Positions 20,351 to 34,700 are shown, counted from the first letter of the stretch. The stretch is 64,000 nt of DNA from Calliopum simillimum (GCA_951812925.1 OX638371.1:1302001-1366000), one strand, 5' to 3'. A program made the numbers and translations. The notes: a model not told the origin generated them from the sequence alone.

Positions 20351-22245
20351 ATATATGTATATATTAGTGTGTATCGAAAAACGAACACCCAATTCCACAC
20401 TCAAATTATGAAAGAAGAGAGATAAAAAATTCAGGGAATATAAATTTTTTTACTTTAAAATAAATTCCTAGCTGGCCAAATGGCCATTGTTTATAAAAAC
20501 CGAGTGATTTTGTACTGGAGTCTATCTTACGGTAAATTTTTTTCCCAAAAACACCATAGATATCGATTCGTGGTCTAAAATAACTTATGTGTGCAAATTT
20601 TCAGAGAGATCGTATGACGTACAGGAGCGTCAGCAAAGGAATAAGAAACGATTATCTTCAATGAAACGAATACTTTTTGTACTGGAGCCTATCTAACGGC
20701 AGATTTTTTTCCAAAAAACACTACAGATCTCAGTTCGTAGTCGAAAACAACTTATGTATGCAATTTTTCAGAGAGATTGTATGACGTACAGGAGTGTCAG
20801 CAAAGAAAAAAAAGCACTTATTTTCAATCAAACGTTTAATTTTTGTACTAGAGTCCATCTAACGATTAATTTTTTTCAAAAAAACTTGTGGTACTTGATT
20901 CGTCATAAAAAATAAACTATGCACCCAAATTTTAAGATGGTGGAACGACGTGTGGGAGTGTCAGCGAAGGATTAAAAAATGGTATACAGCCATTTCATGC
21001 CTATCGTAACAAGATCTGCCACACCCCTTCCGATTTCGCTGAAATTTGGTACATGGTTTCGTTTCATGCTTAAACTTTGAGGAATGGCAAAAAAAAAAAT
21101 TTTGCGATTTTTTTTGTGGCTTGTGGAGGGGTGCAAAAAGTCGAAAAATAGGTAAAATGTAACAAATTCTCCTCAAAAAATTACCAATAACTTGGCCATT
21201 CCTTAACCGATTTTCATGTTTAGACCTGTTTTGGAAAGGCATTGAATCAGGCTATAAGCTGAAGTTGATAAAAAGTACTACATTTATTACTATTTTAGTA
21301 GTAAACTACAAAAAACGTGCCCGAATACACTTTCGTTACCTTACAAAATATTTTTTTTGGAAAGAAAAAAAAAATAATCTTTCAGTCAAACAAGAGAGAA
21401 AATTGGTATGTCTCCAGGCTTAGAAGTTATGATTTTTTGAAAATTTAAAAAAAGGTCCGATCAGAAAATGGCCCACAGCTGGAACATTTCTTATCTCATT
21501 TTTATGTTTCGATCATTTTTAGAAAGGGATTGAATCATTCTATGCGCACAAGTAAAAGTTTTTTGTATTTGGTAAAAATTACTAAATTTACTACTATTTT
21601 AGTACTAAACTACTAAAAACGCTACAGTACCTTTTTTCGACCTTCCAAAATATTTTTTTAGAAAAGAAGACAAAATTACCTTTCAAATGAATCTAAAATT
21701 TGGATGGTACCATTAATGGTATAGGAGTAATGATTTTTTAAACATTTCAGTACATGCAATATTTCGTATAATGTAGGTTTTTTTGTAATTTACATCATTT
21801 AAAATTCCTCGAAAGATTTTGAAAATTGCATATATAAGTTGTTTTGGGCAACGAACTGAGATTTCTAGTGTTTTTTGGAAAAAAATCTGCCGTTAGATAG
21901 GCTCCAGTACAAAAAGTATTCGTTTCATTGAAGATAATCGTTTCTTATTCCTTTGCTGACGCTCCTGCACGTCATACGATCTCTCTGAAAATTTGCACAC
22001 ATAAATTGTTTTAGACCACATATTGAGATCTATGGTGTTTTTTGGAAAAAAATTTACCGTTAGATAGGCTCCAGTGCAAAATCACTCGGTTTTTATAAAC
22101 AATGGCCATTTGGCCAGCTAGGAATTTATTTTAAAGTCAAAAAATTTATATTTCCTGAGTTGTTTATCTTTCTTCTTTCATAATTTGAGTGTGGAATTGG
22201 GTTTTAAAACTCGTCCATATATTTCAATACACACTAGTATATATT
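20351..22245. mobile_element. 1.9-kb foldback element with tandem repeats in its arms
   Basis: The outer arms are inverted copies: 'tatattagtgtgtat' near 20361 and its complement near 22228; 'aattcctagctggccaaatg' near 20464 and its complement near 22110. The left arm contains about three tandem units of 166-168 bp beginning TTTTGTACTGGAG (20511, 20679, 20845); the right arm has about two. The loop (about 20980-21830) has its own diverged direct duplication of about 330 bp. Inverted arms built of tandem units are the structure of Drosophila FB-type foldback elements. No transposase frame is seen, so it is non-autonomous or a degenerate relic. Confidence 0.8.
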
Positions 22246-23460
22246 CTGAGAACGATTCGACAAATATTTGAACAATTCAAATCTACACAGTTAGTCGCAA
22301 TATATGCCAAAAAGTAAATGGTGGAACTTTAATACTTGAGAACTCTAAAGACACGAACATTTTCCGAGAGTTACTGAACGTTCGAATAATTTAATAGTTA
22401 TTTATACAAAAAAAAAACCTGAGATTTATTTCGTGAAATAAATAAAATCAATATGTGAAATTGTATTGATAGCATGCAAAGGACAAAAGGAATGCAAATG
22501 CTGTAGTTTCTGTTTGGTAGATGTGAAAGATTAGGAAGGACATAGGTTAAGGACTGTGGCAGCGTCGTTAGGAAAGACGAATGTGTGTGTTTATTTTTAA
22601 AAATTTCTTTTTGTTTTTCTTTAAGTGTAAAACAGATGTTAAGAACAATGATGATGATACCTAGAGGTAAGACAATTATTATGATTATTGTTGTTACTAA
22701 ACTAAAATAAAGCAAAACAAAATAAAAAAGTGAGACATTATTTAGCATTATTAATTAAAAACAATAAAAAAATAAAAATAAAATAAATAAATGTATAAAT
22801 AAAATGAAAGAAAAAAAACCTTGAATTTAAAATGCAAATACAGTACTATACAGAGAAAACCAATTGAAAACTGTGCGTACATAAATATAAATAAAACATA
22901 CGTATAATGAATGGGTTTGTTCATATTATTGTTTAATTTAAATCACCGAATGAGAAGTTTTCTGCAAAATACAAAACAGAGAAGAACAAATAAAAACAAT
23001 ATTCATATAAAGTTATAAACCATAGAAGTATTTAGTATAGAAATGACGCAGATAATTATGTATTAAAAAAAAGTACAGTTTTAAACAAAAAAGAAAAAAA
23101 AAAAAAAATTAAATAAAATGTTATGTTCAAATTAAAAAAAAAAAAAAAAATAAAAAAAAATTGTTATTTTTATTATTTTACAAAGCTTAAAACTTCTTGT
23201 GCTCATTGTCCTCTCTCCGAACATAGGGCATCCACAATAAACTCCTCGATCGTGCATGGTGAGCTAGTGCTTTACATATTCTTCAACATTTCCTCGATTC
23301 GCTCTCTATTCCTGTTCCAATGATTATTTCCACGATGCCTTCGAATGCTCCTACAGGATTCATTCCAAAGCTTAACGACAGACTTCTGCCATCCAATGGT
23401 TTTGGTTTACTAAATTTTCAGATTTCTTCGGAGAGAATTTTTTGTAACAATGCTATGACT
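22246..23460. other. AT-rich spacer with a possible retroelement scrap
   Basis: Mostly A/T simple sequence. At about 23200-23400 the composition is less biased ('ctcctcgatcgtgcatgg', 'tgccttcgaatgctcctac'), which looks like a retroelement fragment, but no protein block could be recognised in any frame. Confidence 0.35.
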
Positions 23461-26351
23461 GGTCTGTCTCAATAAAAATCGTAAAATTTGGATAATTTAG
23501 AGAAACTTTGCTGAAGAAAGTATATATTTACCCCCCTTTGTCCTTTTACATTTCTTTTTTAAGACTAGAAAAATAGGTATTTTCTGCGAATAATTTCAAG
23601 TGAATTTTTACCATAATAATTTTTATTAATGCATGAAACATAAAGTGTAAAAATTTCACTGCAAAATTGTGTTTGCATGAAAAGTATTTAAGGTCAAAGG
23701 TTGGAAATATCTCGCTAACGGTTACATCAACAGTAAAATTTTGGCCAACAATTTTGTAGCTCAGAAAACTACTTATTAAAAAACGTAAGAAATATTTTCG
23801 TGCAGCTTGTGCTTGGTTATCTTATTTGAAGATGTATCGCTGCGCACAAATGTATGAAAGTTGGTTTTTAAAGTGCTATAAGTTGTACGAATACTATTCT
23901 TAGTCAATTTTTTTCTGCAAAAGTTACCGTTAGCGAAATATTTGCAAAATAGTGATTTTGCAACCTTTGGTCTTGAATAACTTTTTACGCAAGTACAATT
24001 TTGCAATGGACGTTTCAGACTTTATTTTTCATGCACTAATTAAGATTATTCCGGTAAAAAAATTCACTTGGAATTATTTCGCAGAAAATTCTTTATTTTC
24101 CTAGTCTTAAAAAAAATTTATAAGGACAAATAACACTAGTTTACAGCAAAAATGTGATCTGGTTGCCACTATAAAATTCTTATGTAAAATGACTCCCTGA
24201 TTCCGAAAATAACTATATTTTTTTTTTCTACGGAGGCGTTTTCTAGAAATCCCCCTTTTCCTGTTTTTGAAGGGGGGGCAAAATATGATCTCATATAATC
24301 ACATATATCTCGTAAACCAATAAAGCCAGCTTATTATGTAAGACAACAAACGAAAGATAATAAAATTTTACATAAACGCCTCATACTTTACTTTTCGATC
24401 AGTTTTTTAGTTTCTGTGTTATTAATAAACATTTGGAAAAATTTTTATTTTTCTTTTGAAAAATCGAAAAAAAAGTTTTTCAATTGGGATATTTTCTTGA
24501 AAAAAAATTCGGTAAAAATAAAAAAACTTCATTGTGCAAAAGTATAAAGAACCCCAGTAAAAACAAGATACTAATGAAGAAAATCGATGGATAAATAACG
24601 GAGTTATAATCAATTAAGTGAAAATACCAAAAGTCAAATTTTACTCTATTTTTGTAATTTTCCTTGCATAAGAATACAATTTTGAAAATTTTTTTTTCCG
24701 ATTCGACCGATTTATATTTTTTTTGATTTGGTGGACCATCATAAGTAAAAAAAAATTGTTTATATTTTTTTCGCTCGTGTAGTGTTGCCGTATTAGAAAA
24801 AAAAAAACAATTATTTGAGGTGTCACTTAACTTAAACTGATCTGTAAAGAGAACCTTACTCCTTATCTGCGGATATTATTAAAAAGGCAAATAAATTGCC
24901 TTTCTAACATTGGGTCATTTGTTGATATCAGATGAAAATTAGCCAATCTGTAGTAAACCAAATTTCAAATTTAAAGCAAATTTCGATGATTTTCAGAATC
25001 TTTCTTTAACGCCGTTAACATTTTCTTGTTAGAAAAAATAGAAAAAGTCAAGTTTTATTACTTTTGTCATTTATATATTTTATTACAAAAATTTTGAGTT
25101 AATACGGACCAAGATCGGATGAAAAATGACAGCTCTATTCTAGATTTAGTGAATAAACATATGAAATTTTTGTTTTGCTAATTAAATAGACAGTAATTTA
25201 GTAGGTTCACTCACTAAATCTCGAATAGAGCTGTCATTTTTCATCCGATCTTGGTCCGTATTAACTCAAAATTTTTGTAATAAAATATATAAATGACAAA
25301 AGTAATAAAACTTGACTTTTTCTATTTTTTCGAACAAGAAAATGTTAACGGCGTTAAAGAAAGATTCTGAAAATCATCGAAATTTGCTTTAAATTTGAAA
25401 TTTGGTTTACTATAGATTGGCTAATTTTCATCTGATATCAACAAATGACCCAATGTTAGAAAGGCAATTTATTTGCCTTTTTAATAATATCCGCAGATAA
25501 GGAGTAAGGTTCTCTTTACAGATCAGTTTAAGTTAAGTGACACCTCAAATAATTGTTTTTTTTCTAATACGGCAACACTACACGAGCGAAAAAAATAAAA
25601 ACAATTTTTTTTTTACTTATGATGGTCCACCAAATCAAAAAAAAATATGAATCGGTCGAATCGGAAAAAAAAATTTTCAAAATTGTATCCTTATGCAAGG
25701 AAAATTACAAAAATAGAGTAAAATTTGACTTTTGGTATTTTCACTTAATTGATTATAACTCCGTTATTTATCCATCGATTTTCTTCATTAGTATCTTGTT
25801 TTTACTGGGGTTCTTTAGACTTTTGCACAATGAAGTTTTTTTATTTTTACCGAATTTTTTTTCAAGAAAATATCCCAATTGAAAAACTTTTTTTTTTCGA
25901 TTTTTCAAAAGAAAAATCAAAATTTTTCGAAATGTTTATTAATAACACAGAAACTAAAAAACTGATCGAAAAGAAAAGTATGAGGCGTTTATGTAAAATT
26001 TTATTATCTTTCGTTTGTTGTCTTACATAATAAGCTGGCTTTATTGGTTTACGCGATATATGTGATTATATGAGATCATATTTCCCCCCCCCCCTTCAAA
26101 AACAGGAAAAGGGGGATTTCTCGAAAACGCCTCCGTAGAAAAAAAAAATATAGTTATTTTCGGAATCAGGGAGTCATTTTACATTAGAATTTGATAATGG
26201 CACTCAGATCACAGAAAAAATAATTAATTTGTAAACTAGTGTAATCAATCTACTTTGTAAATATCGGGGTGTAAACTGCAATGAAAATATATACTTTTTT
26301 CGGCAAAATTTCTTAAAATTATCCAAACTTTTCGATTTTCACTGAGCCGGA
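23461..26351. mobile_element. 2.9-kb near-perfect palindromic foldback element
   Basis: Arms from about 24133 to 26240 mirror each other around a loop at about 25157-25215, with only scattered differences by eye. Outer terminal segments (23461-23531 and 26277-26351, 'taaaatttggataattt' and its complement) extend the inverted repeat. The arms carry no transposase; the mirrored frames at 24422-24826 and 25619-26030 are the same arm sequence translated from both sides. A homopolymer differs between arms (11 C at 26084-26094 against 7 G near 24270), so the arms have diverged since duplication. A second inverted repeat is nested in the left arm only. Confidence 0.88.
23537..24130. repeat. Inverted repeat nested in the left arm of the larger foldback
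   Basis: 'tttttaagactagaaaaata' near 23555 pairs with its complement near 24105, and 'tgcgaataatttcaagtgaa' with its partner near 24065; the centre is near 23840. It has no counterpart in the right arm of the 23461-26351 element, which indicates an independent later insertion. Confidence 0.75.
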
Positions 26352-26613
26352 CCGGTTAAGTTTCCTTCCATACAAATCGGCCCATCCCAATACATATCCT
26401 ATAATCCAATATTATTTTCATCGTATTTTGTTTATCGCCGTGATTTTATAACGGAATTTCGATAATATCCTCGATATATCGAAAGCAAAGTGTGATATCG
26501 AAAAATCTTGTATATTTTTTCGGCTCATTTTTGGTCGATTTATGTGAAAACACCGTCAAGTCGTGGGGCCACGGAAATCAGAGTATCTGTAGCTAATCTA
26601 TCTATGTATATAT

Positions 26614-27661
26614 GAAGCACTCCACGCCAAGTTTACCAGCTCAAAATTTGTTTTTTTCCGATTTCGCTCAAATTTGGCAATATGGTAGATCCGGTGTGCA
26701 AGAACAACAATCCGGAAGGATTTGGTCCTAGTACCATTTGTTTTTAAAATACACGGTGTTGAAGTTGGCGTTTTTAGTCATTTTCATGAAAAGGGTGTTT
26801 TTTCAAAAATTTGTAGTTTACATTAAAGCTTGTAAATTGATAAATCTAAGTTACTGGTCCCATTCATTTTGAAGTGTTCTTTTTGTAAAAAAATATTTCT
26901 TGGTGAAAAAAATTTTTTTTCACCAAAATTTTTTACACTTAAAAATACTTTTGATTTTTTTTTTAAAAAACCGGCCTTAGATTTTTTTTAAAAGTACTTT
27001 TTAAAGCATAATTTATAAGCTTTTAAATGATGTATGACTCAGGATGGGATTCGGACGCTACTTGGCAGTTTTTGACTTTTGAACGCCCGCGGCAGGCAAA
27101 AATCTTTTTTTACTCAAGAGGAAAGCATCTTACGAAAAAAGTGTACTAGGCATAAAATGCTTAGAATCATCAAGGAAATAAGTGTGAAATTTTTTGAGAA
27201 TTTTTTGGAAAGTTACAAAAGTTCAAAAAAAAAAATTTTCAAAAATTATTCTAAAAAAAAAGTTTCCAAAAAAAATCCAAAAAAGTCACACGTATTGCTT
27301 GGATGATTCTAAGTATTTTATGCCTAGTACACTTTTTTCGTAAGATGCATTCCTCTTGATCAAAAAAAGATTTTTGCCTGTCGCGGGCGTTCAACAGCCA
27401 AAAACTCCCAAGTAGCGTCCGAATCCCATCTTGAGTCATACATCATTTTAAAGCTTTTAAAAAAAATCGAAGGGGGATTTTTTAAAAAAAATTCAAAAGT
27501 ATTTTGAAGTGTAAAAAATTTTGGTGAAAAAAAATTTTTTTCACCAAGAAATATTTTTTTATAAAAAGAAAACTTCAAAATGAATGGGACCAGTAACTTA
27601 GATTAATCAATTTACATACTTTAAAAAATTTTGAGCTGGTACACTTGGCGTGGAGTGCTTC
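26614..27661. mobile_element. 1.05-kb foldback element
   Basis: Ends 'GAAGCACTCCACGCCAAG' and 'CTTGGCGTGGAGTGCTTC' are exact inverted repeats, with AT on each side. The arms also share 'gtatgactcaggatgggatt', 'ggcaaaaatctttttttact' and 'aagtgtactaggcataaaat' with their complements. The centre is near 27215-27250. No protein is encoded; the mirrored frames are arm translations. The flank 'tctatatatataaaaatgaa' suggests insertion into an older Helitron-like repeat. Confidence 0.88.
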
Positions 27662-28760
27662 ATCTATATATATAAAAATGAAATGGTGTCCGTATGTAGC
27701 TTATGAACGCGGAAACTACACGGCCGATTTACATAATTTTTCTTTTAAATTGTTAGTTGTGGTCTGTAGAAGGTTCTTAAGGGGATGAAATGCCACTGAG
27801 GGTAACGGGGTTGCACCCCCCATACTAAAAAAATACAAAAAATGCTATATCTCTACAGTTATGCCAGCTATGATTATGAAAGTTGGTGAACTTATGTATA
27901 ATGTATCTACCATTCACCATGCAAAACTTGGGGGGATATTGGGTGTAGCAGAATTGCATCCACTTTACAAAAAAAAAAAAAAAAAAATGCTATATTTCTT
28001 CACATATCGCAGATATCGTTATAAAACTTGGTACTGGTACATACATGGATATTCTATCTTCCATTCACTTTGAAAAACTTGGGGGGAGAGGGTGAGAAGG
28101 GGGAATTGCATAATTTGTGGTGGACGTTTTTTTTTTTGATCCGGTCACGCCCATATTTTGAAATTGAGTTGATGTTATCAACAAAACCTCAAATATCAAA
28201 TATCTTTTTTGTGCTTAAATATTCACAAAGTGCTAAGGGGGAATTCAAATTGTATGCTGTATGGGAAAAAGCATATAAGGAATGAATCGTTTTCGTTAAT
28301 TTAATTTGGATAAAAAGCTGCAGCCTACCGCAACCAATTTAATGTCGTTTTCTTTCCTCAAAAAAATGTTACACTTTTTCTGACCCGTGAGAAGGCTATC
28401 AAAATATGTTCTTTTCTAAAATCTAAAAAAATAAAAATGTAGTGTGCGTGTGTTTGTCGTCTTATAACTTTGAAACCGCTTAACCGATCGTAACCATTTT
28501 TGCAGTATGTATTTGTTTTGTACTGCAGGTGGTTTATGGCTATGCAAAGCGGAGATTGGGCGAGAGGGAGTAGTAGCCCCCATCCAAAAAAAAGTCTTAA
28601 AATGCTATATCTCTGCAGGTATAGCAGATTTTGTAATAAAACTTGGTATGTAGATAGATGTTTTTACTACCAATCAACGTGCTTTAAACTTGGTACATCA
28701 ATATAAATAGTGTCAACCATTAGCCTTGCAAAAAATTGCAGGGATCGCTCATGAGGTTGT
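27662..28760 (+). repeat. Dispersed repeat with degenerate direct duplications (Helitron-like start)
   Basis: Begins 'tctatatatataaaaatgaa' followed by '...gcggaaactacacggccg', wording common at the 5' ends of insect Helitrons. Three degenerate copies of a unit starting 'aaatgctatatctctaca' occur near 27840, 27985 and 28597, each with a 'caaaacttgggggg'-type segment. There is no Rep/helicase frame, so it is at best a non-autonomous copy; the class is tentative. Confidence 0.4.
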
Positions 28761-31700
28761 TGCGCACGCTATAGGAAAAATTTTGCTTAAATGATAAATC
28801 CCTGCACCTGTAGCAGCTTTCGTTCAAATCGAACTCATCGCGCTTCCTATTGAAAAAGGGCAGAACAACGTTTGCAGAGACCGCTAGTTTTCTATAAAAT
28901 TGTTGCCCTATGAGCAGGCAAAAGTGTCACATTTTTACACTTTTTTTTAATCGACGGGGTGAGAATTTTGAATGTTAATTTTTCACAAACAGATGGCATT
29001 CAAAGTTTTCATTTGGTTTTTTATTAACAAACATTCGATTGAATTCAAATTTATTAAATTAAATAAAAACAAAGGCCACTATTGTGAAAGAAAATTAATT
29101 TTGTGATTTGTATGGAATTTTTTGGTCCTTTCTTGTTTAAAAAAGGTAACATTTTATCAGGGTAGAGTGCAAAACTAAAAAAATATTACACTTCAAACAG
29201 GTAACATTTTTTTTAGAAAAGAAAATGCTATAAGTTTTTCACTCTGCTTCTTATATACTTAAGAAGATAAACTTTAGTAAACAAGAGAGAGACAGTTGCA
29301 TCCTCTGAATGTTAAGTCTGATTACAATTTTAGACTTAACACCAGTGATGGAAAAGTATGTACAATTGTACCTTTTTCCGACTTCTTCAAACTAAAAAGT
29401 ACTTTGGGAACAAAGGAATTAGCTTAGGTACAATCTGATTTTGAACGAATTTCAAATTAAAAAAAAATAATGTTTAGTAGGTACTCATTTATATGTTCAA
29501 ATGTTGATAACCTATTCCAACTTTTAACCAATGCCATTTTTAAGATATTGCAAGGAAAAATCGTATATGATCATTCGAAAGCCAAATGATAAGTTGATTA
29601 ACGGAAAAAAAAAAAAAAAAATGTTGTTCGCCTTTTGTATAACCCCAAAAAGACATTTTCGATTAAGATTTCTATATATCTATGATAAATAAACCCCATA
29701 TATACTGTATTTTTTGTGCACTATTTTTAAGTTTTAGGTACTTGCGACCCCTAGTGAAATTGTTTGAAGAATATTTTTACAGAACACTTTCACCACTTTC
29801 ATACAAAATGATGGGTTAAAATGTGGGATTTCATTTTGTTTCAGACGACAAGATTTATCCAAAATGTAGCCTTAGAATTTACAATACTCAAATTTTGAAA
29901 ATACACTACTTTTAAAGGGTTTATCTGAAAAAAAAAAATAATATGTTCTACTCATTTTTGCATCTGTTATGTGTCATTTTCAGTTCTTTTTATAAATGTG
30001 AATTGTCGAAGTTCATTTAAAAAATTTTTATATAATATTATATTATGGCGCAGTTTTTAGGTATGTACATTCTTGCCCATTTAGGCACAATTTTCTTTCT
30101 AAATTGAGGACAATCCAAAATTTTCATCTTTGCTTCACACATTTACACACACACACCTAAAATTATTATTAAATGGCTGCTTAATTTTTCTGTTACACGG
30201 AAACTGGTCTCTTATTATTCTATACATGAAGCAGTTCCCTTCAAGCATATTTATTTTTTCAGCCTTCAAGTATGCATCACATTTATGTAATTATACTTTA
30301 CACCATCCTGCTTTTTTTAAAATGAAAATCTGTCAAATTGAAATTTCTGTAGTTGTTGGGCCCAAAAGAGATGCCCTGTGTGTGTAGGGTATAAAAGTTC
30401 GATGCATTGGTATATAAGTTATTCATGGAATGACTTCAATTCAAAAATCTATGAAATAGCTGTGCCAAATATTTTTCTAATTCGCCTCATTTTCTTGAAT
30501 ATTTTTTTCTCTTCTTCATCATCATTTTTGCTAAGTTTCCTTTTCCGAACTAACGCTTTAAGCAGCGCCGCACAGTGGCCGATCTCATAGATGTTTGCTG
30601 TACTAAAATCAAAAAATTTGTTGCATAGTTTTTTAATGTGATAGGAAAGCAGAGTCGTATGCTTATTTTTAAGAACTAAAGTTGAATGTAGAGGTATATT
30701 TCGTTGGACATTTTTTTCATATAATTGAATGATTTTTCACAGGAGGTGTGTAGACGAGGTTGGTTGGCATATTGCGGATGCATACCGATTTTTAAATAAA
30801 TTTTTTAACTGAACAAAAGGGCCCCCCACTAAGAGCGCCTAAGGACCGCACCTAGGCTAAATACGACACTGCTATTATTGCAGCACTGTAAGTAAAGCGG
30901 TCTGATAAATTTGGCTGATTTAAGCTAAAAGTGATTTTTTCAGTGATTATTCATATCTAAGTACATATGTATGCATATTTAAAATATTCGAAGTAGTGAT
31001 GACATCGGTCCTATGCGAATTAAAGCCTCAAAAGGCAAGCCTTGGGATGGCACAATGGTTTTTTGGTGAGTCAAAACGGGTTCTTGAGTTGCGTTCATTG
31101 CAGTTTCAAAAATGTTTTTTATAAATTAGAATTTGTTTGTTATTTTGCAAATTATTTGAATTGAATTGTTCTGAAAAGACATAATAAAACCCATTAAAAA
31201 ATTTGTTTTTCATAAATTACTCTTTATTTCATCTTATATATTTCTGCGTACATTGAATTGATTTTTTGTTTATTTCTACGAAAATGTATTGAATTTCTTT
31301 TCGTTATTTTATGTATAATTGTTGTTTTTGTTGTTAATTTGTTATTTGTTTATATAAATAGAAAAACTCTTAAAAGCTAAATCACTTAGAATCTGTTTTT
31401 TGTTTTCTTTTGAATTATTTTTCAACATCATCTTCATCATCATCATCTATATCATGATCAGACGATCAGATGATCATCGTCATTTCTTATAAACTCTTTT
31501 TTAATTTTTTTCTGTAATAATTTATTACAGTTTTTTATTTTTTTTTGTTTTTAATTCATAATTGTTTATATTTTGTATATATTTTCTTCATTTTTAAATT
31601 TTAATCACATGGTGGGATAACTCGTTTTTGTGATCAGAGTCATTGTTGATGTTTTATTTTTGTTTTGTTTATTAAAAAATTGTAATTGTTTATCTTATTT

Positions 31701-34700
31701 TGTTCTGTTTTTGTTGCTGGATGTTAACATTTATTTATTGGTTGTTGTTGTTGTTATTTGTTTAATCTCCATACACAATCATTATAAAATGTATGTATAA
31801 ATTTGCAATAGTTTATCTAAACATTACTATAAATTATTACAGTCTGCATCGAATGATATTGCTGATTGTAAAAATTTTTTATTTGGATACACATACGAGT
31901 ACATACCGATACAAGATACTTGTTTAAAGAAATTGTTGCTTTTGATTATGGTTTACTATTGGATTAATTATTGTTTCTATTGTATTGCGTTATTTTTTTA
32001 AGATGCGCTTTCTTTTAGCTTCAAGAGCCCACACTGACTGAGTACTTGATAGAGATAACTGTTTTAACTATGGATAGGTAGGTATATTTGATTTTGAGTT
32101 TTTTTTTTTAATTAAACTGTGTTTTTTATTATTTTTTTTTTTAACACATGAACGTACATATACGGAAAACACGTTGCTACAATTGAAAAATTCTAAAACA
32201 AATTCCAACATTCTGAGTGAAAACACAAAAGCGTAATCATGCAAAAACTAATGAAAAAAAGACAAAAGCAAAATTTCAAATATAAAGACAGCTCATTCCA
32301 TATGGGAACACACTACATTCACATACTATGCACTTTGATTATTTAAAAAGAGAAAATTTCAATTTATTAAGTCTCATTTATTGCAAACTAAAAGTGCAAA
32401 GCCAGTTATATTAAAAAAAAACGTTAAATTAAAATTACAGTATTTATATCATCATTGCTCGGTATATTTTTTTTCTTCTCTTTTTATATGAAATTTAAGT
32501 TTTTATTTTATTTATCTTTCTTTTCTTTTATGAATATTTTTTGTTTTCTACACTTATATAATTTATTGTAAGCAAAAATTGAAATTTCTTTCCTACGATT
32601 TATTGATTGGGTTTCTTTTTCTTTCTTTCTTGCCATCTTTCAATACATTTGATCACATTCATGGTTCTATATTTGACATTTATAATCTACAAAAATTCTT
32701 AGGTGTATTTGAGTTTAAATTTAAATCGAAATGCAATGTTGGTTGGTTGTTTGAGTAAAAAGCAAAAGGATTGCAGAAATTGCGGCGGTAGGAGAAGTGG
32801 TTGTGATTGGAAAGGTTATACAAACTGCATATTAATTTTACTAATCACCCTGATACATTCGTTAATTGATTAATGAAGTTGCATTTGTGTTTATGTTATT
32901 AAAAAATGTTCTTTTTGTTTTTATTATTAAGAGCAATAGCCATTAAGATTTGTTGTTGTGTGCTACATGTTTCATTCAAATCACATAAGTTTTTCACTGA
33001 CAATTAAAAGCAAATTTCGATATCAATTAAAAATTTTGATGCAGCTGTATGTTAAATTTTATTGATATTAAAATTTGTATGGCATCACATGTTTAGTGGA
33101 TAAAATACGCGTACTCGTATTGATTTGAAATAATTTTTTTATCGTTTTCACAAAACTGAGTATAAAATCAACAGAGATTTAAAAAGAATAGGTACCATAT
33201 GAAATAATTTTTTTCGTGTTTTCTGCCTATACTAACTAAACTTTCGTGGAAGGGTCAAAATTAATAATTTACTCAATACGAATAGCAAAAAATTCTGCGT
33301 AATGCAATAAACCATATGTTAAGTGAGTATGTATAAAGAAAAGGAAATTTATATCGTTAAGATCGTTAATTAAATTAATTTCGCACTATGCACTGATAAA
33401 ACAATTTTGAATGTTTATCTTACTAAACTAGCAAATAATGTTTATTAAATGGCAGCATTCAATTAAGTTTCAATATCAGCAAAATTATAAAGAATGAAAT
33501 TTGATTTTAATTTTAATGAAATTTATGATGATAATGAAGTATTGATTTATTCATTATACCCCAATATTTTTTTTTTTGATAATGACATCACAATTGAAAT
33601 TAAAACGTTGGTCAAATATTTAAAAACTTTTTTTTTTTTTTGTTTTCATTTTCGTTTGGAGGATAAAAATTGTTTATTTTGTTTTTTCATAATATTTTGG
33701 TCATTCTAGTTGTTGAAATATTTAGTTTTTATTATTAGTTTGATTTTTAAGCTTTTTCTATATTGATTTGTTTGGTATGCGTGTGTTTGTGTGTTTCTGT
33801 TTTTAATAATTAAAAAATAAATGCATGTGTGGAGTAACAAATTAAATATACTGTGAATTGACGAAAAAAAAAAAAAATAAATAAAAATAAAAAACAAAAC
33901 AAATATTATTCGAGATCGTTGTATAACATATATATTTTACTTTTAAATTATGTACTTAGTTTTATAACTTCGTCGTTTTTTTAACATAAAAAATTTAGAA
34001 TTTAAATATGTATGTATGTATGTACGCCGGTGTAAACTTAAGAGTCTGCTGGTGTAAGCTACTTATAATTTTTTGTTTTTTTTTCTTTTTGTTGTTGTTT
34101 ATGTGTTAATAATACAATGTTAAAGTTAAAAAAAAACAATACAGTAATGCTATACGTTATAAAAAAGATTTAATATTCAAAAATTGATTTTTGTTTTTTT
34201 CTTATTGTTGTTGCGAATACATACATTTCGCTTTTTAGATAGAAATTGCGAAATAGTATGTACGCCAACACTGACAAACGCGTTTGTTTGTTTCTTGATT
34301 TTGACATAATAAATTAAATTGATTAATTACTATTATATAATACATTAATATATAACACAGATGACTTTATCATAATTAATTTTCTTTTGTTTCATTTCTA
34401 TTTGATTAATTTGTTATTTCTAGACCTTTTTCCTTATTCTTTCTCTTTAACTTGGTAATACATATCGCACTTTTTTATTTTCTTTCTTGATGCTCTGCCC
34501 CCCCCCCCCCCCTTTCCCTTTGGAACGTCGCTATCAAAGCAACTTTGAACTGGTCTCGGTCTCCTAATTAAAAAATTTCATAGTTTTTCATACCTAAATT
34601 TGTTAGTTTATAATTTGTGTTGTTTTTTTTTTTTGTTTTTTAAATTTATAATTTATATCATTTATAATTTGAAATTTGATAACACAAATGTTGGTTGTAA

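Noticed and set aside
24422..26030. Mirrored Phe/Lys-rich open frames
   Set aside because: Arms of the 2.9-kb palindrome; low-complexity AT translation.
30573..30871. Possible complete hAT element
   Set aside because: A hAT-like end is visible at 30871 but the left end and the 8-bp duplication do not match.
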